Below are positions 10,477 to 20,800 of a stretch of DNA of 64,000 nt, piece after piece. A program made the translations under genes and the position numbers. Within the stretch, counting starts at the first letter, position 1; every line of letters begins with the position of its first letter. The notes beneath the pieces were generated by a model. That model worked only from the letters and a program-made list of their open reading frames with translations, searched no databases and had not been told where the DNA came from. Origin of the DNA: Litoditis marina (lineage: Eukaryota; Nematoda; Chromadorea; Rhabditida; Rhabditidae); contig OZ038434.1 of NCBI GenBank assembly GCA_964036275.1, forward strand, positions 38,835,279 to 38,899,278. Direction: 5' to 3'.

Positions 10477-13400
10477 CTTACTTACTTAGTTACTTAGTTG
10501 TCCCGTTCCTCAGAGGGCGATTGCTCTTCTGCGGGACCCAACTCTTCTTCCATGTCTCTCTGTCTTGGGCGATCGTTGACCAATATGTGAATTTCTTTGT
10601 GACTGTTCTGGAAATTCTGTTGAAAATTAAGGTGTGTTTGTTGTTTCTGTGGGCCAAGGAGTCAGACCAGCGGATAGGAGGGCGACCGCGGGGGCGGGGG
10701 TGAGTTCTTGGGTACCATTCCATTGTTGCTCTACACCATCGGTTGTCCGTGCGTCTCATGACGTGGCCTGCCCATCTGTGCTTGGCGTGGTCGGCATATG
10801 TGACTGCGTCCTTTGCTCCGGATAAGACGCGGATATCGGAATTGTGGAGGAGGCGATCACGTTGCTCGCGGAGTGAAATCCCGACCAGTTTTCTTTCAAG
10901 AGCGGCTTGGGTGACCTTGAGGTGGCGTTCTGAGGCGGCAGTTAGCGTCCATGTTTCGGAAGCGTATGTTATGGCGGGGAGAACGTGGGTGTTGAAAAGG
11001 TTGGTCTTCAGATTGCGGTCAGTGGATGACGATATGACCGGCATGATGTTCGAGATGGTGGCCCAGCCTGCGCTCCGCCTCCTGTGCAGTTCATGGTGCA
11101 TCTCGTTTTGCATGTTCAGGGATCTGCCGAGGTATATGTAGTGGTCGACTTCTTGGATTGTCGTTGTCCCGATCTTGATGTGGTGATTGGGTCTGGTTTC
11201 GATGTTGGCTGTCATGTACTTGGTCTTCGATAGGTTCATTTCAAGTCCCACTTCTCGGCCTCGTGTGTTCAGTTCATTCAGTGACTCTTGGGCTTCCTCG
11301 AGGGAGTTGCTGAAGATGACCAAGTCATCTGCGAAGCGTAGATGGTGGAGTTGTCTACCGTCGATGTCTATGCCACGACCTAGGGTTGGCGGTGTGGTTG
11401 TATCATCTCTAGTCCAGTTCAATGGTCGCATTGCGTGTTCGAGGACGGCATTGAATAGTGATGGGGACATGGGGTCTCCTTGGCGAGCTCCACGTTCGAT
11501 GGGAATAACGAGTTTCCGGTCGAACAGGCGTATTGTTGTTGAAGTGTTGGTTAGGCATTCCGAGATTATCTTCAGATATTGAGGGTGGATTCCCTGCGAC
11601 TCTAGGGCCTCGAGGATGGATGGTACCTCCACCGTGTCGAATGCCTTTTGATAATCGACGAAGGTGAGTACAAGTGGCATCTTGTGCTCTCTGGCGGCTT
11701 CGATTACTCTAGTCGTGGTCTGGATGTTGTCGGAGGTGTTGAAGCCTGGGCGAAAGCCGGCTTGCTCGAGGGGCTGGTTGGAGTCCAGGGTCCTACGAAT
11801 GCGTCCGAGAAGGACCTTCGAGAATATCTTGTAGAGAGTTGGGAGGTTGGTGATAGGCCTGTAGTTCCCAATCGACTCTTTGTCGCCCTTTTTGTAGATT
11901 ATGGTCATCGCGGAGGATTTCCAGTCGGAAGGTATCGATCCGGAGGAGAGATAGGCCGAGAACCGTTCAGCTAATGCTACATGAAGTTCGTGGCCGGCTC
12001 CTTTTAGTTCGTCTATCGAGATCTTGTCAAGACCGGGCGACTTCCCAGAGGGCGATGAGTGGATGGCAGATCTGACTTCGCTCGGTAGGATAAAGGGAAC
12101 CTGATCGAGAGGAGTGGTCGGTCTCAGTTGGAAGAACGCCGTTGGATGTGAGGATTTGTACAAAGACGTGTAGAAACGGGTAAACTCGGCCTCGATCTGG
12201 TGTCGAGCGGTGAGTCTAGTTCCAGAGGCATCTTTGATACAGGGGATCAGCAGGTGGTGTTGTTGCAGTTTCCGGGTGGTTGTTTTGAGGCTTTGGCGAC
12301 GTTCCGCCGCTGCGAGTAGTCTGGACGTGGTGTAATCCTCGTGATCTGCCTTGATGCCTCTCCTGCATTTCTTGGACAGGGCTGCGAAGAGGACTGGATC
12401 GCGAGTAGGGTCCGATTTCATCTGCCGTCTTTGGTTAAGGAGCTCCTTTGTATTGGTGCCGATTCGAGTGGTCGCGTGGGTTGCTGCCGGTCGTCTGTGG
12501 TCGGCGAGTATGGCCTGGAGTTTTGTGGTGAACTCGGAGTATTCGGAGGAAAAATCGCCGATGTAAGCGGGGATAAGGTCCGACAGACGTGGGTCGGCGG
12601 CCAAGGAATCGGCGTTGGTGATGAACGTCCTACGAGGAGGTTTGGGAACCTTGGCTCTACGGATCAGACTGTTGCTTATGACGAGTGTTCCTCTGATAGG
12701 TCTGTGGTCGCTGACGTCTCTGAGTTCACGGAGGGTTTCGAGGTTGGTGAAGGAACCCTTGACGTTGGTCATGATATGGTCGATCTCTCTCTTGTGGTTT
12801 CCATCTGGGGATCTATGGGTCCAGCGGTGGTCATCCCTTTTGTAGAATTGGGAGTTGACATGGAACAGTCGATTGACGTCGAGAAATGAGGCCAGCTGTT
12901 CACCGCTCGGGTTTCGGGTGTCGCAGGAGTGGTGGCCGATATAGACTTCAGAGGCGTCGAGTCTGGATCCAATAGTGGCGTTGAAGTCACCCATCAAAAC
13001 ACGATAAAGACTGGTGTCACCTCGTAAGGCCGTCTGGACATCATCATAGAAGAGTTCGTGATCCTCTTGATCCGAGTCAGCGGTGGGGGCGTAGACTTGG
13101 ATTATCGAGATGGAGGTACCCCTTGCCTTGAGCCGGAGCTTAGCAACTCGTGGGGAGAGGTGAACGACATCGATTATTCTAGAGGATATCGATTTCGAGA
13201 CGACGAAGCCAACGCCCGCTGATGTAGAATTTGGGAAGCGAGATCCAAGGAAGATGTGATCGCCGTTCTCCCACTCTGTGACCAGTGAATCTCGTCTCTT
13301 TGTTTCGGAGAGGCCTATGACGTCGTAGCGGACCCTTGCGAATTCGGACATGAGATGACTGAGTTGTGAATCCGAGCATAGGGAGCGGGGGTTGAAGGAT

Positions 13401-13550
13401 ATAATTGAGAGTTTGTCGAAGGAAGGTGGTTTCGAGGTTTTAGTTAATGTTGTTGCTGTTGTTGTAGGTGTTGTAGTTGCTGATGTTGGTATTGCTGTTG
13501 GTGTTGTTGTGGTTGTTGTATTGGTTGGGGATCGTGGCTGCCTGACTTCC
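10477..13550 (-). mobile_element. RTE-type non-LTR retrotransposon insertion (3074 bp)
   Basis: The inserted segment is bounded exactly by the 491-bp direct repeats. On the minus strand it runs from a near-start of the ORF to a short tandem-repeat tail of TAAG units (10477-10497) in place of poly(A), a mark of the RTE group. It carries one long ORF with endonuclease and reverse transcriptase. The 5' end is cut close to the ORF start, so the element probably lost its own promoter/5' UTR. Near-identity of the flanking repeats and an intact ORF point to recent insertion. Confidence 0.88.
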
Positions 13551-13609
13551 TCTCTGTGCATTCTGGACCAAATTTGAAGATCATGATGTGTCTGAAGATC
13601 AAATTGCAA
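10490..13609 (-). CDS. RTE-type LINE ORF: AP endonuclease + reverse transcriptase (1039 aa open frame)
   Basis: Residues 1-20 are read from the host repeat; the element itself begins near residue 21. A Thr-rich low-complexity stretch (about 30-60) precedes the APE-type endonuclease: SFNPRSL (Asn73), SETKRR (Glu102), VYAP, MGDFNA (about 206-211) and SDHRP (about 300), so all catalytic landmarks are present. Reverse transcriptase follows, with KSPGLDKI, GARQGDPMSPSLFN and the FADDLVIFS catalytic Asp pair. The C-terminus has WAGHVMRR and RPRGRPPIRW, typical of RTE-clade proteins. No stop or frameshift interrupts it. Length is close to that of known RTE proteins (about 1000 aa). The lead ATG is supplied by host DNA. 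TAA lies inside the tail repeat. Confidence 0.9.
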   Translation of the reverse strand: MQFDLQTHHDLQIWSRMHREEVRQPRSPTNTTTTTTPTAIPTSATTTPTTTATTLTKTSKPPSFDKLSIISFNPRSLCSDSQLSHLMSEFARVRYDVIGLSETKRRDSLVTEWENGDHIFLGSRFPNSTSAGVGFVVSKSISSRIIDVVHLSPRVAKLRLKARGTSISIIQVYAPTADSDQEDHELFYDDVQTALRGDTSLYRVLMGDFNATIGSRLDASEVYIGHHSCDTRNPSGEQLASFLDVNRLFHVNSQFYKRDDHRWTHRSPDGNHKREIDHIMTNVKGSFTNLETLRELRDVSDHRPIRGTLVISNSLIRRAKVPKPPRRTFITNADSLAADPRLSDLIPAYIGDFSSEYSEFTTKLQAILADHRRPAATHATTRIGTNTKELLNQRRQMKSDPTRDPVLFAALSKKCRRGIKADHEDYTTSRLLAAAERRQSLKTTTRKLQQHHLLIPCIKDASGTRLTARHQIEAEFTRFYTSLYKSSHPTAFFQLRPTTPLDQVPFILPSEVRSAIHSSPSGKSPGLDKISIDELKGAGHELHVALAERFSAYLSSGSIPSDWKSSAMTIIYKKGDKESIGNYRPITNLPTLYKIFSKVLLGRIRRTLDSNQPLEQAGFRPGFNTSDNIQTTTRVIEAAREHKMPLVLTFVDYQKAFDTVEVPSILEALESQGIHPQYLKIISECLTNTSTTIRLFDRKLVIPIERGARQGDPMSPSLFNAVLEHAMRPLNWTRDDTTTPPTLGRGIDIDGRQLHHLRFADDLVIFSNSLEEAQESLNELNTRGREVGLEMNLSKTKYMTANIETRPNHHIKIGTTTIQEVDHYIYLGRSLNMQNEMHHELHRRRSAGWATISNIMPVISSSTDRNLKTNLFNTHVLPAITYASETWTLTAASERHLKVTQAALERKLVGISLREQRDRLLHNSDIRVLSGAKDAVTYADHAKHRWAGHVMRRTDNRWCRATMEWYPRTHPRPRGRPPIRWSDSLAHRNNKHTLIFNRISRTVTKKFTYWSTIAQDRETWKKSWVPQKSNRPLRNGTTK

Positions 13610-14041
13610 TCCAAAATTATACCTCTAAATTGATCTAAATTGACGATCAAACTTTTGATCATCAAATCGAAAGTTTTCCTAAATTACACAAATTTGCATT
13701 TTCAATAATTTTGTTTCCAGGAGGAATCCTCAGTGATTCGACTCAACCTTGAATACGTAAACGATTACATCCCCATTTTCAATTCTGGGCCCATCAAGGA
13801 AAAGTACGATATTGGCGAAGTTGATCTTTTGACCTGGAAGTAATAGTGAAGTAATAGTGTTCAATAAACAGATTTTGTTCATTATTCTCTTTCTTGTTTT
13901 CTCTACCTTTTTGTTCCGCATTGAGAACGCAAGTACATTGAAAATACGCATGTACGCAAGTAGATCAACCTACTGAGTTTGGTCAATCCTTATAGAAACG
14001 TCGGTTGAACCATTGGGCAGAGAGAAGTTTGTTGCGAATTA
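13551..14041. repeat. 491-bp direct repeat, right copy
   Basis: Right copy of 9986-10476, ending GCGAATTA. After it the sequence continues into unrelated DNA, so this is the distal edge of the duplicated target. Confidence 0.85.
13721..13843 (+). pseudogene. Orphan duplicate of TTR-like gene 2 exon 4
   Basis: An exact copy of 10156-10278 with its TTTCCAG acceptor, stop and AATAAA. It lies downstream of the LINE, so a transcript would normally end at the upstream poly(A) signal. It could be used only if transcription reads through 3 kb of LINE. No upstream exons of its own. Confidence 0.8.
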
Positions 14042-14811
14042 AGATAGGAATATAATGATCTGCCCAACTTATGAGTTGAATAATAAATGAGACTTTTGTA
14101 TACGCGTTATGTCGAAGAAAAGTCGTGTTTCTACAACTTCGGTAAATTTACAAAATAATTTAACAGATTCCAACCTCCTCCAGAAAAAGAGAACTTAAAG
14201 TAACAGATTCATTCCAACAGAAAGTTAACAATGTAGAAATCATAGGAATGGAGCGCAATATCCTGTGAACAAATTAACTAGAAGAACAGAAAAAATTGAT
14301 CAAATACAAGTGCAACCAAACAACCAACGAAAGATCAAGATATACCGGTACAATAATTGAATAATAACTCTTTCCGGAATAAAATGTTCTATTCTGTCTT
14401 TTCCTCGAGCATAAAGCAGGTTTCATAAACTAAAAAGGACCAAAACTTCAGTGAACAAAAACCGAAAGTTCACGTAAACATTTGAGCATGCGATTTCACC
14501 AATTTGGCTGTGTTTGTAGTTTGATCCCGTTGTTTTTCGGTCAACTTTCGTGAATTATGGCGCGTGTCGAGATCAAACTACAACTCAGAAAACTATAACA
14601 TTACTACCCACACCACTTGAGTGGGTGACGATTAAACACAAACACGGCTGTCTCCTATTGAAAATGATATGTATCGATTTTCTCCAAGTTTGCACCACCA
14701 CAGTTGGTTTATTTAAACTATTTATAGTGACACCAAATGAACTTCATGAAAATGTTCTAACTTGAGTTATAAGCTGTAGCCTAATCGTCACCCACTCACC
14801 AGTCACTTGAC
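14042..14811. other. Intergenic between TTR-like gene 2 and gene A
   Basis: Holds a P2 hairpin (14511-14583) and otherwise nothing recognisable. TTTATT near 14707 (AATAAA on the minus strand) could be the poly(A) signal of gene A. Confidence 0.4.
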
Positions 14812-17800
14812 TCAGAGATCCCCATCAGTTCTCATCTTTTTCAAGTACATTTCTTGCTTGATCCGCTCCGTACGCATGCGCATTGCATGGAATTCTTCCT
14901 CATTTTTCAGTTCCTGAGCTTCTCTCTTCAACTTCATCTTGCAGATATTGATTTGCTCCTTAACAAGCTCTTCTCGAAGATGATCGAGGGAGTTGTGATC
15001 AGAGAATGAGGGTACCATTGAAGTTTCTCTGTGAAAAGGAGAGGTATAGGTTTTGTCAAACCGTTGTGAACAGCGTGCGGTCAGTTTGGTGAAATTGGGC
15101 TTTGGCGAGCGGCCCGCTCATCTGCGTATCTTTGATCTACACACTCTCTCGTCTGCTGGCAGTTAATCAACGACCGCTAGTTCCGCATAGCTCTATCAAT
15201 GAAGTTCTTTGCTGTCTTTCTCGGAAAATGGCGACTTTTATATGAGCAAGAAAAATATATAAAAAGTAGAGGGCGGTCAAGTATAGGAAGTGACAAAACA
15301 ATAGTTGTAGTTTGATCTCGATGATCTCCATGATTTGTGAGTTTCAACCAAAAAATGAGATCAAACTACAAACACAGCGGAATAACGAACGAAAAACTGT
15401 ATAGCGCGTATTTTGATGCAAAACATTCGCGGAGCGTTCAAAGGCAAAACCTGATTTTTTTCCTCGTTTCTGAAGCTATAATGGAGCACACCATTACTAA
15501 GTCAACCCCAGCCACTTGGACAGTTATGAGATACGCACTGTCTCAGCATGTCTGCGGCCTCATTGATCTAAATGCTCTCTCGCTTTTGTAGTTGGGTAAT
15601 TGCAGAGAATTGGCGCTGATGATAATGCAACTCACGATTCTAGCTGAATGCTTTCAGGCTTGTCCTCACTGCCTAGGATAATATCCATAGCAGAAACACC
15701 CATCTCAGCCACTGGGCTGCGCGACTCTGACCTGTCCTCGAAAGTTCGCTCGGAAGAATTTTCGGCTGAAATTGAATAGATCAAAAATACTAGAAAATTA
15801 TGATTATTTTCATTTTTGACGACTAGTATTTTGTTCATGTTCGGACGTGTCTTATTTTATCATACGTTCTGTGACTTTTCTTTAAAACTTCGCTCAGTAG
15901 TTTCGGCTGAAATGAAATATATTTATTCATCTACATTCGATTCCTTGTCTCTATTTGTTTCTACTATAACAAAGTTTTTCTCTCTTTTTGTGTTTTCTGC
16001 TGTGTGGGTTTTCTGTCTACTGTGTTTGTAGTTTGGTTCTTAACTTCAAGCCGAAAACGTCGCGCGTGCGTTTTGGAGCGGCATCAAACTACAAAAAAAG
16101 CATAATACTCATCTTAGGTTGATATGATCCCCATGATACTTCTCCTGACTAAAATGCATGTATTTTCGATATCTGAAAGATTAGCCATGAACAATAATAT
16201 TATGTTATAACAATGAAACGAGCTATTTTATTACAATAACAAAAAATATATAATTCTCTCACCCGCCAAAGCTTTCTGTGCTTTTCTCTTTCTTTCGCTG
16301 TACGCTCGAAAATGTGAAAGAGGAGGTCTCATTCTTTGATGCAACTGGATGGCTGCGATTTCTTCCTTAGTAAACCTGAAAATACACAGCTCTTACATAG
16401 ATGAAAAGGCAAGGGAAGAAAGGGCCCTAAAAGGGGGATTTTGGGTCCGAAATCTCCCTTTTAGGGCCCCACCCACTCGATTACCCAAAACCCCCCTTCT
16501 AGGGTCCCGAAACCTTTTATTCCCTTGACTTTTCACCTGAGTAGTGAAATTGTCGCTTGAAGAACGGCAGGGGTATACTGTATATCTCACTTTAGGCTGT
16601 ATAAGAGCATACGATATTTCAAATACGTTTAGTCCCAAACTTTTGAGCCTGGTTCAAGTTTTAAACGAGGCAGATGTTTTATAGATTTTACACGCGAGTG
16701 CCCAATTATCAGTTGTGGTTTGATCTGAAAACGCTTATATTTATGAATTCGCAACGGGATCCAACTAGAAACACAGATAGGGCGAGATACACCGTATAGA
16801 CGTATAGGATTGCTTTGCGAAGAGCGAACCCTAAAATATAACTTGTTGAGTTCGGGTGCTGTAATAATAATCGAATACAATACTAGTGAATGTATATAAC
16901 AAAACATTAATAGAACTTATATTTATATATAATAATATTAAAAACAATAAAATCTAACCTGCTGAGTTCTGGTGCTGAATGTAGATCCATAATGGCGCTC
17001 ATCAGCGCCTCCCTAACATTTGGAATTCCAGTCTTTTTCGCTTCTCTCTTCACGATGTACAGCGTGACATCCTTGTACATCTGAATAACGGAACACTAAG
17101 AAAAGAAAGAAAAACAATTATCTATAGTTGACCCAGGGCATTGTGACAGTGCATGGCTGCATGGCTAGCACCCTTTTGGCAATTTTGTAAGTTACCATCT
17201 TCGTACATCTGGCGGCGTAGCAATCCCCACAAAAGTACATGAGATCACCTCATGAGGTATTAGGACAAGTTTCTCATGAGATTCTATTGATTGCTATGCT
17301 ACAACATTGAATATTCACGAGTAGCTCATGAGGTATCTCATGAGAAACTCATATGAACTTCTCATGAGATTGGATGGATTGCTACGCCGCCTGGACAACG
17401 AAACATATTCTCCCGAAACTTGCGAAATGTCTCGAAAACCATAGGAAAAGCTCGTTTAATTGTAAATTACGGCATGAACTACAACTTTATACCTCCAGTT
17501 GTTTATGTTCATTGGCGGGCCAGTCACCTGCGTGGGTACCATCATCTGTCCGTGATAACATTCTACTTGAGTACTTCATGTACTTCTAATACAAAATATT
17601 TCAAAATACAATTTTATCTGGCTCAAAAATCACATTTTACGTGATACAAATGACGTGAGACGTACATTGACTCGCGACAAACTGCGACAAACGTGAAAAT
17701 GTAGTCACCTCCAGTTCTTTGACTTTGTGTTCATTGGCCGGCCAATGACATGCATGGGTACCTCCATATAGATCAAAGATCACATTATAACTACTATTAT

Positions 17801-20800
17801 TATAATTATTACCTCCAATTCCTTGTGTTCATTGGCCGGCCAGTCACATGAGTGATTACCCCCATCTGGGTCCGTTATCCATACATCTTCGCGTGAGTGG
17901 GCCGTATGCGCATGACCCTTGTTCTTCCATTTAGCCGAAACACAGGAGGTACATCTTAACCAATCAATGTTTGATCTACAACATTTTTACAACGTAATTG
18001 AAACAGACATGACATCTGGAACAAATCAAGGTTTTATCTACATTCTACAATTTGAAATTAGGGAATTGAAGCTATAGTGAAACTCAACATCCGAAGTTTG
18101 AAACGGAAGGAGTTTGAATTGGACCGGATGCCGTATGTAAGGATATCCCGGCGCTCAGTTTCTGTTCCCGTCTGTATGTTGGAATTGCTGCTTTTCGAGG
18201 TCTAATGCGCTATATCGCAGTCAGTTAAAACAGACAGATAATCTAGTTCTCTACTTTTTACTATTCAATACCCATGTTTTCCAACTCCGTACTGAAATCA
18301 CGTATTAGTATACAATTCCCTCTTCTCAAACTACGTCAGTACGGTGTACGCTGTCCTGACATGGCGTTTGTAGTTTGATCCCGTTGCTTTTCGGTAGAAC
18401 TTTCAATTCATTGGATGCAGCGAGTTCAAACTACAACGAAGATGAGTCTGTCAAGCCAGTGACGCTTCCCTGACCAGAAACTGCTGTTCAAATAATTGTA
18501 TTTTTTGGTGATTACACCCGTTTTCATAATGATTTGTTCGATGTTCTTCAACTTACTTCCAAGTCTGCATGTTGGCAGATGACCCGAAAAAACCGAATCG
18601 AATACAGTATCCCGGATGTAGTTTGCTCCACACAATGTAACTTTTGCCATTGCGCATGGTGGGCACAAAGTTATAGGGCTCCAGAACTCCGTACTGAAAT
18701 AACACACCAGTATACTAGAAGTGAATTGATTAGTCACGTAAAGTTAGCATTCTAATGAGGAATCGTGCACTTTGTCATTGTACGTTTCTGAGTTCAGCTG
18801 TGTTTCACATGTTTCACGTGACTGGGCAATTGACTAGCAGTATATACGGGATGATCATGACTGAATTGTAGTTTGAACTCGATAAACGCCAAATATACCC
18901 ATTTTGAGTGTAACCGAATCAAACCACAATTACAGCGGCAAAGAGAAACATACACCGTATTGACTTGCTCTGGAGAGAGCCCTTCACAGGTTCGCTGCTT
19001 TAAAAACGAAAATATGCATTTTCCTGTATCCCGCTGTGTTGGTTGTTTAGTTTTGACGCTTTCCGGTAGAAATTCAAACTTCAAACTACTACGAAGATTC
19101 ATGGTAACTAAATTCAGGAAGTGATCGAATCTCAGTAGTAGTTTGATCCAGGTATCGAACGTATTCCGCGAAGTTCGACCGGAACGCGACGGGATCAAAC
19201 TAAAAACCAAAAACAACCTAAAAATCTATTCTCCTAAAATGACGGAAATTATATTTTTCTCATTTTGCCACATTTCATACCTTTGTGACATATTGTACCA
19301 CCAACGAGATCAGACTACAAACATAGCGGGCAACATACACAGGGAGTTGGTAGTTGGATCCCGTTGCTTTTCGATGTTAACAAGATTACGTTCATTAAAC
19401 ACCTTATATGATTAAGTGACAATACAATAATAGAAATAAGGATGAAAATGATGATATATTATGATATAGTATAAATAGTATAATAATATAGTACCAACCT
19501 TACGTTCCTCAAAAGCTTTGTCTGTCTGTTCTCTGATCGCAAAGTCGACGCTGTCGAAAGAGTACTTGAACGCCTGAACGTAAAAGATCGAATACCTCAT
19601 ATGTTTCATAATTACTACATTCTACAAAATCGGTTACAATCTCCGTATCGATGGTAAAACCCTGTTCATACTAGAAGTAAATTGAAAAGACACGCAGAGT
19701 TAGTATTCTAATGAGGCATCGTGCACTTTGTCATTGTAGGTTTCTGAGTTATGCTGTGTTTAAAATGTTAAATGTGCTATCCAACCGAGTGGAATCGCGA
19801 ATAAACTAGAATGAAAAAGAATTTGTAAAAAGTGGGGGACCAGGAAGTGTGTGAGTTCTGTTCGGTTTCACCGTTTTCTGCAAAAAGTGAACAATACGAT
19901 GTTGTGAATGAGTGTGCAACAAAAAAAGAACAATACATTTGTTTGCACAACGGTTCACAACGTTCTTAGGGGAAACCACTATGCTCTTTTACGTTCAAGT
20001 TATACTTTGTATATTCTGTTTCTTGTGAATCGTTGTGCAAACAAATGTATTGTTCTTTTTTTGTTGCACACTCATTCACAACATCGTATTGTTCACTTTT
20101 TGCAGAAAACGGTGAAACCGAACAGAACTCACACACTTCCTGGTCCCCCACTTTTTACAAATTGTTCTCTTTTTGCTAGTTGTACTAGTACAACCACTTC
20201 TAGAGTTGACTTAGAAAAACGATTTCTGAATAGTGGTGACTATAAAACATCCTGATATCTGAAAGTTCCAGGTTTTCAAACGATGTGATCCTGAAATATT
20301 CAAAAAACAGCTTCTTTCCGCTTCCGTAATTGAAATCTGAGCATTGTGAAAAATCTGCGTCATTACAGTAAGAAAGTATTTTCTCCATTGGCGCGAACGG
20401 GCGCCAGCCATTGGCACCAGATACAGAACATGTTACTCTAATTAGTAACAAATAACTTGGAATGAATGACCTCGACCAATTAGCACAATTTTCGACTGTT
20501 TTTTTGGTTCAGAAACACTATTTTCAATTTTGGCGCCAATTGGCGGATAAATTACCGTTTTGGCGCAGAATGTCGAAGAAATGTTGCTATCCAAGCCATA
20601 TTCGTTAACTATGACCATAGTTCGAACATCTGTGGAACATTTCGCTCGTTACCCTACTTGCCTGGCGTTGTTCTAATTTGGCGCCACCGGGCGCCAGCGT
20701 TTGGCGCCAAATATAAATTACTCTAATTAGTAACAAAAAACTTGGAATGAATGGCCTCGACCAATTAGCACAATTTATGACTGTTTTTTGGTTCAGAAAC

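Noticed and set aside
10634..12990. Plus-strand ORFs of 60-180 codons across the LINE
   Set aside because: They are shadows of the 1039-codon minus-strand LINE frame and show no domains of their own.
9986..14041. Segmental duplication independent of the LINE
   Set aside because: The repeat edges coincide exactly with both LINE ends, which target duplication explains more simply.
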